Origin: Rhizobium freirei PRF 81
GTDB lineage: Bacteria; Pseudomonadota; Alphaproteobacteria; Rhizobiales; Rhizobiaceae
Assembly: GCF_000359745.1 (NCBI RefSeq)
Contig: NZ_AQHN01000072.1
Span: 62,001 to 126,000, forward strand
Length of the DNA: 64,000 bases
Direction of reading: 5' to 3'
The notes under the pieces are model-generated. The model made no database searches, was not told the origin of the DNA, and saw nothing but the letters and a program-made list of their open reading frames with translations. Below are positions 8,820 to 15,482 of this stretch, piece after piece (position 1 is the stretch's first letter; the number at the start of each line of letters is the position of its first letter). The position numbers were made by a program, and so were the translations under genes.

Positions 8820-9251
8820 CTATTCTGTTCTGGCCACCGATCTATGCGCCGATTGTCGTGCTAATGCCACGAAACGATATTTCACCTCGTTGAAAAGACT
8901 GGGCGGCAATGGTCCGAGATAGCCGTTTTCCGTCTCCGATGGACGAATATCCGGTCCCGGCCAAGCAAAGTAATTGCTTTCCGAAAGTATGATCCACGAA
9001 GGCGCATCGTCCAGGCCAAGCCGAAGTTTGATCGGTGAGGGAAGTTCGATGGCCATGGACGCGACCTCTGGCGGCGAATGCGTGATGGGAAGAACACCGA
9101 CCTGCTTGTTTCCATCCACATCGTTGACGACCAGCGCCAACACGAGGCAAGGGCGATCCTTCACTTCTTCTTCGCGCCCCTCCAACCGCTCTCTGTGCCA
9201 GAGATAGGAATAGCGAAAGACGAAGCCGACCTTGACCTCAGCGGGTAGCAT
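8820..9251 (-). CDS. PemK/MazF-like toxin of a type II toxin-antitoxin pair
   Basis: A 143-residue protein following and overlapping a Phd antitoxin gene by 14 bases. The N-terminus PAEVKVGFVFRYSYLW, then KDRPCLVLALV and GVLPITHSPP, resemble the PemK/MazF ribonuclease barrel, where the conserved arginine-proline after a charged loop is typical. It is longer than classic MazF (about 110 residues) because of extra loops and a C-terminal tail. If active it would cleave RNA and be held off by the upstream protein. Family membership is inferred from these short matches and from the neighbour. Confidence 0.72.
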   Translation of the reverse strand: MLPAEVKVGFVFRYSYLWHRERLEGREEEVKDRPCLVLALVVNDVDGNKQVGVLPITHSPPEVASMAIELPSPIKLRLGLDDAPSWIILSESNYFAWPGPDIRPSETENGYLGPLPPSLFNEVKYRFVALARQSAHRSVARTE

Positions 9252-9507
9252 GAGGCCTTAATTCATCGTCGAGATGTTCGTGCCCGGCTTCCATCTCAGA
9301 TGCTTCGACGGCGGCAATATCGGCATCCGAAAGTTCTGCTGTCAGTTGAACTTGTCTGTCTCGCCGCAGCAGGCGCTGATAGTCTTCATAAGCGAGCAGA
9401 ACCGTTCGGGGGCGGCCGTTCTTGGTTATGACAACCGGATCGCGCATGGCCGCATCCTGAAACGCGCCAAAATTCTTCGAAGCCTCAGCGGCAGTTACCG
9501 TCTTCAT
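9238..9507 (-). CDS. Phd/YefM-family antitoxin
   Basis: An 89-residue protein opening MKTVTAAEASKNFGAFQD, the N-terminal Phd DNA-binding fold. VVITKNGRPRTVLLAYEDYQRL is the standard second half of that domain. The last 30 residues are acidic, as toxin-binding tails are. The start at 9507 follows a strong AAGGAG. Its stop overlaps the toxin start by 14 bases, so the two are coupled. A palindrome just upstream is a likely autorepression site. Confidence 0.9.
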   Translation of the reverse strand: MKTVTAAEASKNFGAFQDAAMRDPVVITKNGRPRTVLLAYEDYQRLLRRDRQVQLTAELSDADIAAVEASEMEAGHEHLDDELRPHATR

Positions 9508-9530
9508 GACAAATCTCCTTGCTGGAAATA

Positions 9531-9545
9531 TACGGGCTTTCCGTA
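9531..9545. promoter_or_regulatory. Probable Phd autoregulatory operator
   Basis: TACGG (9531-9535) and CCGTA (9541-9545) form a dyad with a 5-base spacer, 24 bases upstream of the antitoxin start. Phd proteins bind such short dyads at their own promoters. Confidence 0.5.
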
Positions 9546-9590
9546 AATCCCGCAAGTTGACTATGGAGCTGTTATCGCCCGAAGACTATC

Positions 9591-11240
9591 TTACCGGTCA
9601 CTCGTCTCCCAGCGCGGATTGATCCACGGCTCCTGGTTTGAGCGGGCAAGCCTAGGCTTGCCGAGGATATGATCGGCCGCCTTTTCGCCCGTCATGATCG
9701 AAGGGGCGTTCAGATTGCCGTAGGTGACGTGCGGGAAGATCGAGCTGTCGGCGACACGCAGGCCATCCACGCCGATGACGCGGGTATCGGGATCGACGAC
9801 CGCCATCGGATCGTCCTTCGAGCCCATCTTGCAGGTGCCGCAGGGGTGATAGGCGCTCTCCAGATGTTCGCGCAGGAAGGCATCGATCTGATCGTCGGTC
9901 TGAACATTTGCCCCAGGCTGGATTTCAGCGCCGCGATAGTCGTCGAAAGCCTTCTGCCCGAAGATCTCGCGGGTGAGGCGCACGCAATGGCGGAACTTCT
10001 CCCAGTCTTCCGGATGGCTCATATAGTTGAAGCGGATCACCGGATCGGCCTTCGGATCGGAGGAGCGCAGCGTCACGTTGCCGCGCGATTTCGACAGATT
10101 GTAGCCGACATGCACCTGGAAGCCGTGGCTCCTGGCCGCCGCCTTGCCGTCATAGCTGATGGCAACCGGCAGGAAGTGATACTGGATATCCGGCTGCTTG
10201 ACGCCGGGCGCCGAGCGCAGGAACGCACAGGCTTCGAACTGGTTGGAGGTGCCGAGCCCCTTCTTGAAGAGCAGCCATTGCGCGCCCGCGATCCCCTGCA
10301 TGTACCAGGGCAGCCAGGAATAGAGCGACACCGGCTTCACGCTGATCTGCTGGAAATAGAATTCCATATGGTCCTGCAGGTTCGCGCCGACGCCCGGTCG
10401 GTCGAGCTTCACCTCGATCCCCATGTCGCGCAGGTGCTGACCCGGTCCGATGCCGGAGAGCATCAGCAGCTTCGGGGAGTTGAACGAGGAGGCGGAGACG
10501 ATCACCTCGCGGTTCGCCCTGATCACCTCGATCTTGCCGTCGCGCTCGACTTCGACGCCGGTCGCGCGGCCGTTTTCGATGACGATCTTGCGGGCGAAGC
10601 AGCGGATGAGCTTCACGTTCGACCGTTTGAGGGCAGGCTTGAGATAGGCTGTCGCCGCGGACCAGCGCCGGCCCATCCAGGTCGTCTGTTCCATCAGGCC
10701 GAAGCCTTCCTGCTTGCTGCCGTTGTAATCCTCTGTCGCCTCGAAGCCTGCCTGCTTGCCGGCCTCGATGAAGGCGTGGAACAGCGGGTTGCGGACGTCG
10801 CCCCGGCGCACATGCAGCGGGCCGTGGGTGCCGCGCCATCCCTCTTCGCCGCCATGCGAATGCTCCATCCGCTTGAAGTAGGGCAGCACATCGGCATAGG
10901 CCCAGCCTTGGGCGCCGAGTTCTTCCCAGCGATTGAAGTCCTCGGCATGGCCGCGCACATAGACCATGCCGTTGATCGAGGAGGAGCCGCCGATCACCTT
11001 GCCGCGCGGCGCGGTGATGCGGCGGTTATTGAGCTGCGGCTCAGGCTCGGAAAGATAGCCCCAATTGTAGCGGTCCATGCTCATCGGCCAGGCAAGGGCG
11101 GCCGGCATCTGGATGAACGGGCCGAAATCGCTGCCTCCGAACTCCAGAACGATGACCGAATGCTTGCCGTCCTCCGACAGACGGGAAGCCATGGCGGAGC
11201 CGGCCGAGCCCGAGCCGACGATGACGAAATCTGCTTGCAT
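9591..11240 (-). CDS. betA: Choline dehydrogenase BetA
   Basis: FAD-dependent oxidation of choline to betaine aldehyde; 549 residues, the usual BetA length. The dinucleotide site GSGSAGS lies at about 9-15. The GMC signature is seen in PRGKVIGGSSSINGM, and the C-terminal YHPCGTCKMG holds the catalytic histidine. The start MQADFVIVGSG is taken because family homology begins there. It is the last gene of betI-gst-betB-betA and is separated from betB by a 162-base gap filled with a palindromic repeat. Expression follows the operon and BetI. Confidence 0.95.
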   Translation of the reverse strand: MQADFVIVGSGSAGSAMASRLSEDGKHSVIVLEFGGSDFGPFIQMPAALAWPMSMDRYNWGYLSEPEPQLNNRRITAPRGKVIGGSSSINGMVYVRGHAEDFNRWEELGAQGWAYADVLPYFKRMEHSHGGEEGWRGTHGPLHVRRGDVRNPLFHAFIEAGKQAGFEATEDYNGSKQEGFGLMEQTTWMGRRWSAATAYLKPALKRSNVKLIRCFARKIVIENGRATGVEVERDGKIEVIRANREVIVSASSFNSPKLLMLSGIGPGQHLRDMGIEVKLDRPGVGANLQDHMEFYFQQISVKPVSLYSWLPWYMQGIAGAQWLLFKKGLGTSNQFEACAFLRSAPGVKQPDIQYHFLPVAISYDGKAAARSHGFQVHVGYNLSKSRGNVTLRSSDPKADPVIRFNYMSHPEDWEKFRHCVRLTREIFGQKAFDDYRGAEIQPGANVQTDDQIDAFLREHLESAYHPCGTCKMGSKDDPMAVVDPDTRVIGVDGLRVADSSIFPHVTYGNLNAPSIMTGEKAADHILGKPRLARSNQEPWINPRWETSDR

Positions 11241-11280
11241 GACCATGTGCTCCAGGGGCGTAAATCGAGGCGGTTTTACA

Positions 11281-11399
11281 CTCTCCCCTTGAGGGGGAGG
11301 GTCGGCCGCAGGCCGGGGCGGGGTGATCATTGTATACGCATAGCGGCTGGTCACCCCCACCCGCCGCTATGCGGCGACCTCCCCCCTCAAGGGGGAGGT
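11281..11399. repeat. GC-rich two-hairpin intergenic repeat, family A, copy 1
   Basis: Two facing hairpins of the type CTCCCCTTGAGGGGGAG fill the betB-betA gap. Bases 11351-11399 are the reverse complement of 49849-49897 with only one mismatch. The left part (11281-11328) matches 49927-49975 in inverted orientation with a variable middle. It lies inside an operon, so it is transcribed and should fold strongly in the mRNA. Confidence 0.9.
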
Positions 11400-11402
11400 G
11401 GA

Positions 11403-12866
11403 TCAATAAGGCGCCTGTACCGGCCCCATGCCGACATAGACGGTCTTCAATTCCGAATAATGCTCCAGTGCCGCCAGCGAATTCTCGCGGCCGAAGCCGG
11501 ATTGCTTGGAGCCGCCGAAGGGAATCTCCACCGGGGCGAGATTGTAGGCGTTGATCCAGAGCGTGCCGGCTTCGAGCTGGTCGATGACGCGGTGGGCACG
11601 GGTGAGGTCGGCAGTGAAGACGCCGCCGGAAAGGCCGAATTCGGTGGCATTGGCGCGGGCGATCACCTCGGCCTCGTCATCGAAATCGAGAACACACATG
11701 ACTGGCCCGAAGATTTCTTCGCGGGCGATCGTCATATCGTCGGTGACATCGGCAAACACGGTCGGCTGAATGTAATAGCCTTCGCCCGAGACATTGTTCG
11801 GGATGCCGCCGCCGGTCAGCAGCGTCGCGCCCTCGGCCTTGCCCTTTTCGATATAGGCGAGCACCTTTTCGCGCTGAGCCCAGGAGACCATCGGGCCGAT
11901 CTGCGTTGCCTCGTCCATCGGGTCGCCGATGAGCATAGCGTCGGTGCGGGCCTTCAGGCGCTTCAGGAATTCGGACTTGATCTTGCGGTTGACAAAGACG
12001 CGGGTGCCGTTGGAGCAGACCTGGCCGGTCGAATAGAAATTGCCGAGCATCGCGCCGCCGATGGCGCTGTCGATATCGGCATCGTCGAAGACGATCAGCG
12101 GCGACTTGCCGCCGAGCTCCATGGTGACATGCTTGAGGTTGCCGGCGGCAGAAGCCGCCACCTTGCGGCCCGTCGGCACGGAGCCGGTCAGCGACACCTT
12201 CGCCACATCCGGATGGTTGATGAGCAGCGGCCCGGTCTCGCGGTCGCCCTGGATGACATTGTAAAGGCCCTTGGGCAAGCCGGCTTCGATAAGGATTTCA
12301 GCAATCTTCAGCGCGCCGAGCGGCGTGTTTTCCGAAGGCTTGAATACCATGGCGTTGCCGGCGACGAGGGCAGGCGCGCCCTTCCAGCAGGCGATCTGCT
12401 GCGGATAGTTCCATGCGCCGATGCCGACGCAGACGCCGAGCGGCACGCGCTTGGTATAGGCGAAGTCGCCGCCGAGCGGGATGTAGGAGCCGTTGAGGCC
12501 GGCGGCCGCGACGCCGCCGAAGAATTCGAAGCTGTCGGCGCCCGACGTTGGGTCGGCGACAATGGTTTCCTGGATCGGCTTGCCCGTATCCAGCGTTTCC
12601 AGCTCGGAAAGCTCGCGGTTACGCTCGCGCATGATATCGGCCGCGCGCTTCAGGATGCGGCCGCGTGCCGTCGGGCTCATGGCCGCCCATTCCGGCTGTG
12701 CCCGGCGGGCGCTAGCGATCGCCTTCTCGACGATGGCAGGCGTCGCTGCGTGCAGGCGGGCGATCACTTCGCCGGTCGCCGGATAGATGCTTTCAATAAG
12801 GGTGCCGTCGGTGTCCTCGACATATTCCCCGTCGATGAAATGCGAGGCTTTCGGTTGTGCGCGCAT
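11403..12866 (-). CDS. betB: Betaine aldehyde dehydrogenase BetB
   Basis: NAD(P)-dependent oxidation of betaine aldehyde to glycine betaine. The 487 residues match the BetB length exactly. Glu250 in VTMELGGKSP and the nucleophile Cys284 in GQVCSNGTR are present. Also present are the BetB-specific GAWNYPQQIACWK and the NAPVEIPFGG-like LAPVEIPFGGSKQSGFG. Its ATG shares one base with the stop of the upstream GST-like gene (TAATG), so the two are translationally coupled. A repeat separates it from betA. Confidence 0.97.
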   Translation of the reverse strand: MRAQPKASHFIDGEYVEDTDGTLIESIYPATGEVIARLHAATPAIVEKAIASARRAQPEWAAMSPTARGRILKRAADIMRERNRELSELETLDTGKPIQETIVADPTSGADSFEFFGGVAAAGLNGSYIPLGGDFAYTKRVPLGVCVGIGAWNYPQQIACWKGAPALVAGNAMVFKPSENTPLGALKIAEILIEAGLPKGLYNVIQGDRETGPLLINHPDVAKVSLTGSVPTGRKVAASAAGNLKHVTMELGGKSPLIVFDDADIDSAIGGAMLGNFYSTGQVCSNGTRVFVNRKIKSEFLKRLKARTDAMLIGDPMDEATQIGPMVSWAQREKVLAYIEKGKAEGATLLTGGGIPNNVSGEGYYIQPTVFADVTDDMTIAREEIFGPVMCVLDFDDEAEVIARANATEFGLSGGVFTADLTRAHRVIDQLEAGTLWINAYNLAPVEIPFGGSKQSGFGRENSLAALEHYSELKTVYVGMGPVQAPY

Positions 12867-13507
12867 TATAGAACCCTCAATTCTTCGTAGGACACCATGA
12901 CATGCTCTCGGAAAGCAGGTCGCTCGGTCAGGTTTTCGTAGTAGCGTTCAAGCCGCGGGTGGGCAGGTCGCTGGATGTCGATGTCGAAATAGCGATAGAG
13001 AATATGCCCGAACTGTATGTCTGCGAGTGTCACGCTATCGCCCGCGAGAAAGCGATGCCGTCCGAGCTGCGACTCGGCGATGTCAAGCTTCGCCCCAAGC
13101 GCCGCAACGGCCGCGTTGATCGCCTTTTCGTCCCTGAGCGCAGCGGCCGTGCGCACCACCCGCCAGAACACGGGGCCGGTAAAATTCATTGCAATGTTGA
13201 TCTTGGCCCATTCCGCCCATCTGTCGATCTGGGCGCGATGCCGCGCATCCTTCGGCCAGAAGGCATCCTCGGCATATTGATTGGCGAGATAGCGCAGGAT
13301 GGCACCTGTTTCCCACAAGGGTTCGCCATCGCCGTCGCGCAACACCGGAACGGTGCCGTTCGGGTTCATCGCAAGGAAGTCCGGCGTGTCGGTGACGCCG
13401 TATTTGAAGCCCGCATCGATGCGCTCATAGGCAAGGCCGAGCTCGCCGATGCACCACATCAGCGCCTGCACGTTGGATGACGATTTGCGGCCCCAAACGG
13501 TCAACAT
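12866..13507 (-). CDS. Glutathione S-transferase-like protein inside the bet operon
   Basis: A 213-residue GST-fold protein. The thioredoxin-like N-domain runs from MLTVWGRKSSSNVQ to NPNGTVPVLRDGDGEPLWETGAILRYLA, with the cis-proline motif (VPVL) and the ETGAI glutathione-binding segment. An all-helical C-domain with LAGDSVTLADIQFGH follows. The catalytic position looks like serine near residues 9-11. It lies 5 bases after betI and overlaps betB by one base, in the slot held by choline sulfatase betC in Sinorhizobium. Its role in choline metabolism is unknown; handling of reactive betaine aldehyde is a guess. Confidence 0.88.
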   Translation of the reverse strand: MLTVWGRKSSSNVQALMWCIGELGLAYERIDAGFKYGVTDTPDFLAMNPNGTVPVLRDGDGEPLWETGAILRYLANQYAEDAFWPKDARHRAQIDRWAEWAKINIAMNFTGPVFWRVVRTAAALRDEKAINAAVAALGAKLDIAESQLGRHRFLAGDSVTLADIQFGHILYRYFDIDIQRPAHPRLERYYENLTERPAFREHVMVSYEELRVL

Positions 13508-13512
13508 GGTCT

Positions 13513-14100
13513 TCAGCCCTTCACCGCGTCGAGGTTGGTCGTCAGATAGTCTTCTGTCAGCGCGATCGACGCCTCGGTGCTGATCGGCGCGGATCGCAGG
13601 CTCTGGCGGATATAGAGCCCGTCGATCATCGCGGCCGCACCCTCGGCAATCCGCTCGGCGTCGCCGGCCGCACACAAGGCCTTAAGATTGGCGACCAGAT
13701 TCGAATGCAGCCGGCGGGCGTAGATGACGAGGAAGCGGCGCGTCTCTTCCGAGCGCTGCGCCTCGGCATAGAAAGCGAGCCAGGCTGCAATCGTCTCCGG
13801 CGCGAATTGATCGGCCTGGAAACTGACGCGGATGACGGCGGAGAGCTTTTCCCGCGGTGTTGTCGCAGCCCGGAGCGCCGTCACCACACTGTCGCGCAGC
13901 CGCTGTAGATGGACACGGACGGTTTCGATCAGCAGCTGCTCCTTGCTGCCGAAATAGTGATGCGCAAGGGCAGGGGAGACGCCGGCCTGCTTGGCGATTT
14001 CGGACATGGTGACGGCCAGCGAGCCGTGATCGCCGATCACGCGCATCGCCGCATCCACTAGCGCCTTGCGGCGCACCGGTTCCATTCCGATCTTGGGCAT
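13513..14100 (-). CDS. betI: Choline-responsive repressor BetI
   Basis: A TetR-family repressor of 195 residues, the BetI length. The DNA-binding helix-turn-helix lies at about residues 30-57 (VTMSEIAKQAGVSPALAHHYFGSKEQLL). The C-terminal segment AAAMIDGLYIRQSLR is typical of BetI. Choline releases it from DNA, turning on its own operon. It is the first gene of betI-gst-betB-betA, and a palindromic operator lies just upstream. Confidence 0.95.
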   Translation of the reverse strand: MPKIGMEPVRRKALVDAAMRVIGDHGSLAVTMSEIAKQAGVSPALAHHYFGSKEQLLIETVRVHLQRLRDSVVTALRAATTPREKLSAVIRVSFQADQFAPETIAAWLAFYAEAQRSEETRRFLVIYARRLHSNLVANLKALCAAGDAERIAEGAAAMIDGLYIRQSLRSAPISTEASIALTEDYLTTNLDAVKG

Positions 14101-14134
14101 GCATCAATCCTCGAAATTGAGAGGGAGTTTATTT

Positions 14135-14154
14135 TTGATTGACTGATCAATCAA
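14135..14154. promoter_or_regulatory. BetI operator
   Basis: TTGATTGA (14135-14142) and TCAATCAA (14147-14154) are perfect inverted arms with a 4-base spacer, 34 bases upstream of betI. The ATTGATTGA-type sequence fits known TetR/BetI sites. It may also affect the divergent hdeD-like gene. Confidence 0.75.
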
Positions 14155-14253
14155 TAAAAAAATTGCTTGCCCGGCAGAGATCAGCGAAAAATCCGCAACC
14201 TCTTTCCGAGTTGCATTTCTGTGTCATACTTCCACCCAGGAGGAGGTACGGTC

Positions 14254-14802
14254 ATGGTCGATATGCTTGATGAAGTTCCCTCATCTGCGATGCGCAACAA
14301 ATGGGGTTGGTTTGTTGGCCTCGGCGTCCTGCTGCTGGTCTGCGGCGGCATTGCCCTCGGCAATCTGGTCATCGCCACGGTAGCATCGGTCTATTATGTC
14401 GGCATGCTGATGCTGATCGGCGGCATCGTGCATCTTGCTCATGCCTTTCAGGTGAGGGGCTGGGAGCATATCCTCTTCTGGGTGCTTAGCGGTGTGCTCT
14501 ATACGCTTGCCGGTATCCTCGCCTTTGCCAACCCGCTCCTGGCTTCCGCGGCGCTGACCCTGTTTCTCGCCGTCGCGCTGATTATCGCCGGCACGTTCCG
14601 CGTCTGGGTCGGGCGAAAAGTGAAGCCCGAGCGCGGCTGGATCTGGATCGTCGTCAGCGGCGTGGCGACTGCCATTGCCGGCATCGCCATCATGGTCGGC
14701 TGGCCGGTCAACAGCCTTTGGATTCTCGGGCTTTTTCTGGCGTTCGATCTGATCTTCCAGGGCTGGACGCTGGTTGCTTTCGGGCTCGCCCTCCGGCGCT
14801 AG
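14254..14802 (+). CDS. HdeD-family membrane protein
   Basis: A 182-residue protein with about six membrane helices in three hairpins, the HdeD/DUF308 pattern. Examples are GWFVGLGVLLLVCGGIALGN, then YVGMLMLIGGIVHLAHAF and HILFWVLSGVLYTLAGILAF. HdeD is linked to acid resistance in E. coli, but the biochemical activity is unknown. The start at 14254 follows an excellent AGGAGG. It is divergent from betI, and the intergenic region holds the BetI operator. Confidence 0.85.
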   Translation: MVDMLDEVPSSAMRNKWGWFVGLGVLLLVCGGIALGNLVIATVASVYYVGMLMLIGGIVHLAHAFQVRGWEHILFWVLSGVLYTLAGILAFANPLLASAALTLFLAVALIIAGTFRVWVGRKVKPERGWIWIVVSGVATAIAGIAIMVGWPVNSLWILGLFLAFDLIFQGWTLVAFGLALRR

Positions 14803-14913
14803 CCGTTCCAGCACAACGGATAACGGACTACTACTTTTTGACAAGGGGCGTGAGCGGCGCTACCCTAATGGCTCTGCCTTGCAAGGCGGAGCGTCGCCGA
14901 ATGATGTAGCGAC

Positions 14914-14963
14914 GGTGCCACCTCTGGAGCAAGCATGTTTGCAGGACATGCTTCGAAGGCACC
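14914..14963. other. Nested hairpin after hdeD-like gene
   Basis: AAGCATGT (14931-14938) pairs with ACATGCTT (14946-14953), enclosed by GGTGCC (14914-14919) and GGCACC (14958-14963). There is no T run, so it is a weak terminator candidate or a repeat remnant in the 225-base gap before the ParD-like gene. Confidence 0.4.
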
Positions 14964-15027
14964 GCTGACGGCGGCGGAATACGTCTCCAGCGAGAATTCC
15001 GCTTGATAATGTCAAGGGAGGAATATC

Positions 15028-15273
15028 ATGCCGATGGTAACGGTTTCTATCTCTCCGCTTCAGGCCGCCGGCATTCGCGCCGCAGTCGACACCGGCACCT
15101 ATGCCTCGAGCAGTGAAGTCGTGCGGGAAGCCTTGCGCATGTGGGATGCGGCGCGCAGGCGCAGCGATGTTTGCGATGTGCCACAGGCGGCCAATGATGA
15201 GACGCTCAAGGGCAGTCGCTGCGTTGCCGACATGTTTGCCGACTATGAGGCGGAGCAGCACTCGCACAATTAG
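15028..15273 (+). CDS. ParD-like ribbon-helix-helix antitoxin, no toxin partner
   Basis: An 81-residue protein. VTVSISPLQAAGIRAAVDTGTYASSSEVVREALRMWD is the ParD/CopG ribbon-helix-helix domain with the SSSEVVREAL signature. The C-terminal half, which would wrap the ParE toxin, is short and lacks family features. The next 200 bases contain no ParE gene, and the nearest gene upstream is hdeD-like. It may be an orphan antitoxin or a stand-alone DNA-binding protein. AGGGAGGA upstream supports the start. Confidence 0.78.
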   Translation: MPMVTVSISPLQAAGIRAAVDTGTYASSSEVVREALRMWDAARRRSDVCDVPQAANDETLKGSRCVADMFADYEAEQHSHN

Positions 15274-15482
15274 GCCGGGAAATCAGCCAGTTCCGGCCAT
15301 GACGTATCTCGGCTTGCCTGATTTTCAGGCCGGAGCAATGGTTAACATTGCTTTACCATTCACAAAACTTTCACATGGAGGAAAGGTTTCGTTGACGCTT
15401 TATGCGCATCTTGGGTTGAAAATACAGTAGATCCAAAATCTTACTCAAATAATTTGATCGAAAAATCCCAACGGAGATGGGC

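Noticed and set aside
9669..12890. A very long open frame antisense to betA and betB (over 1000 codons)
   Set aside because: It runs opposite two certain genes with full catalytic motifs, has no recognisable domains, and crosses the palindromic repeat. High-GC codon bias leaves such antisense frames open.
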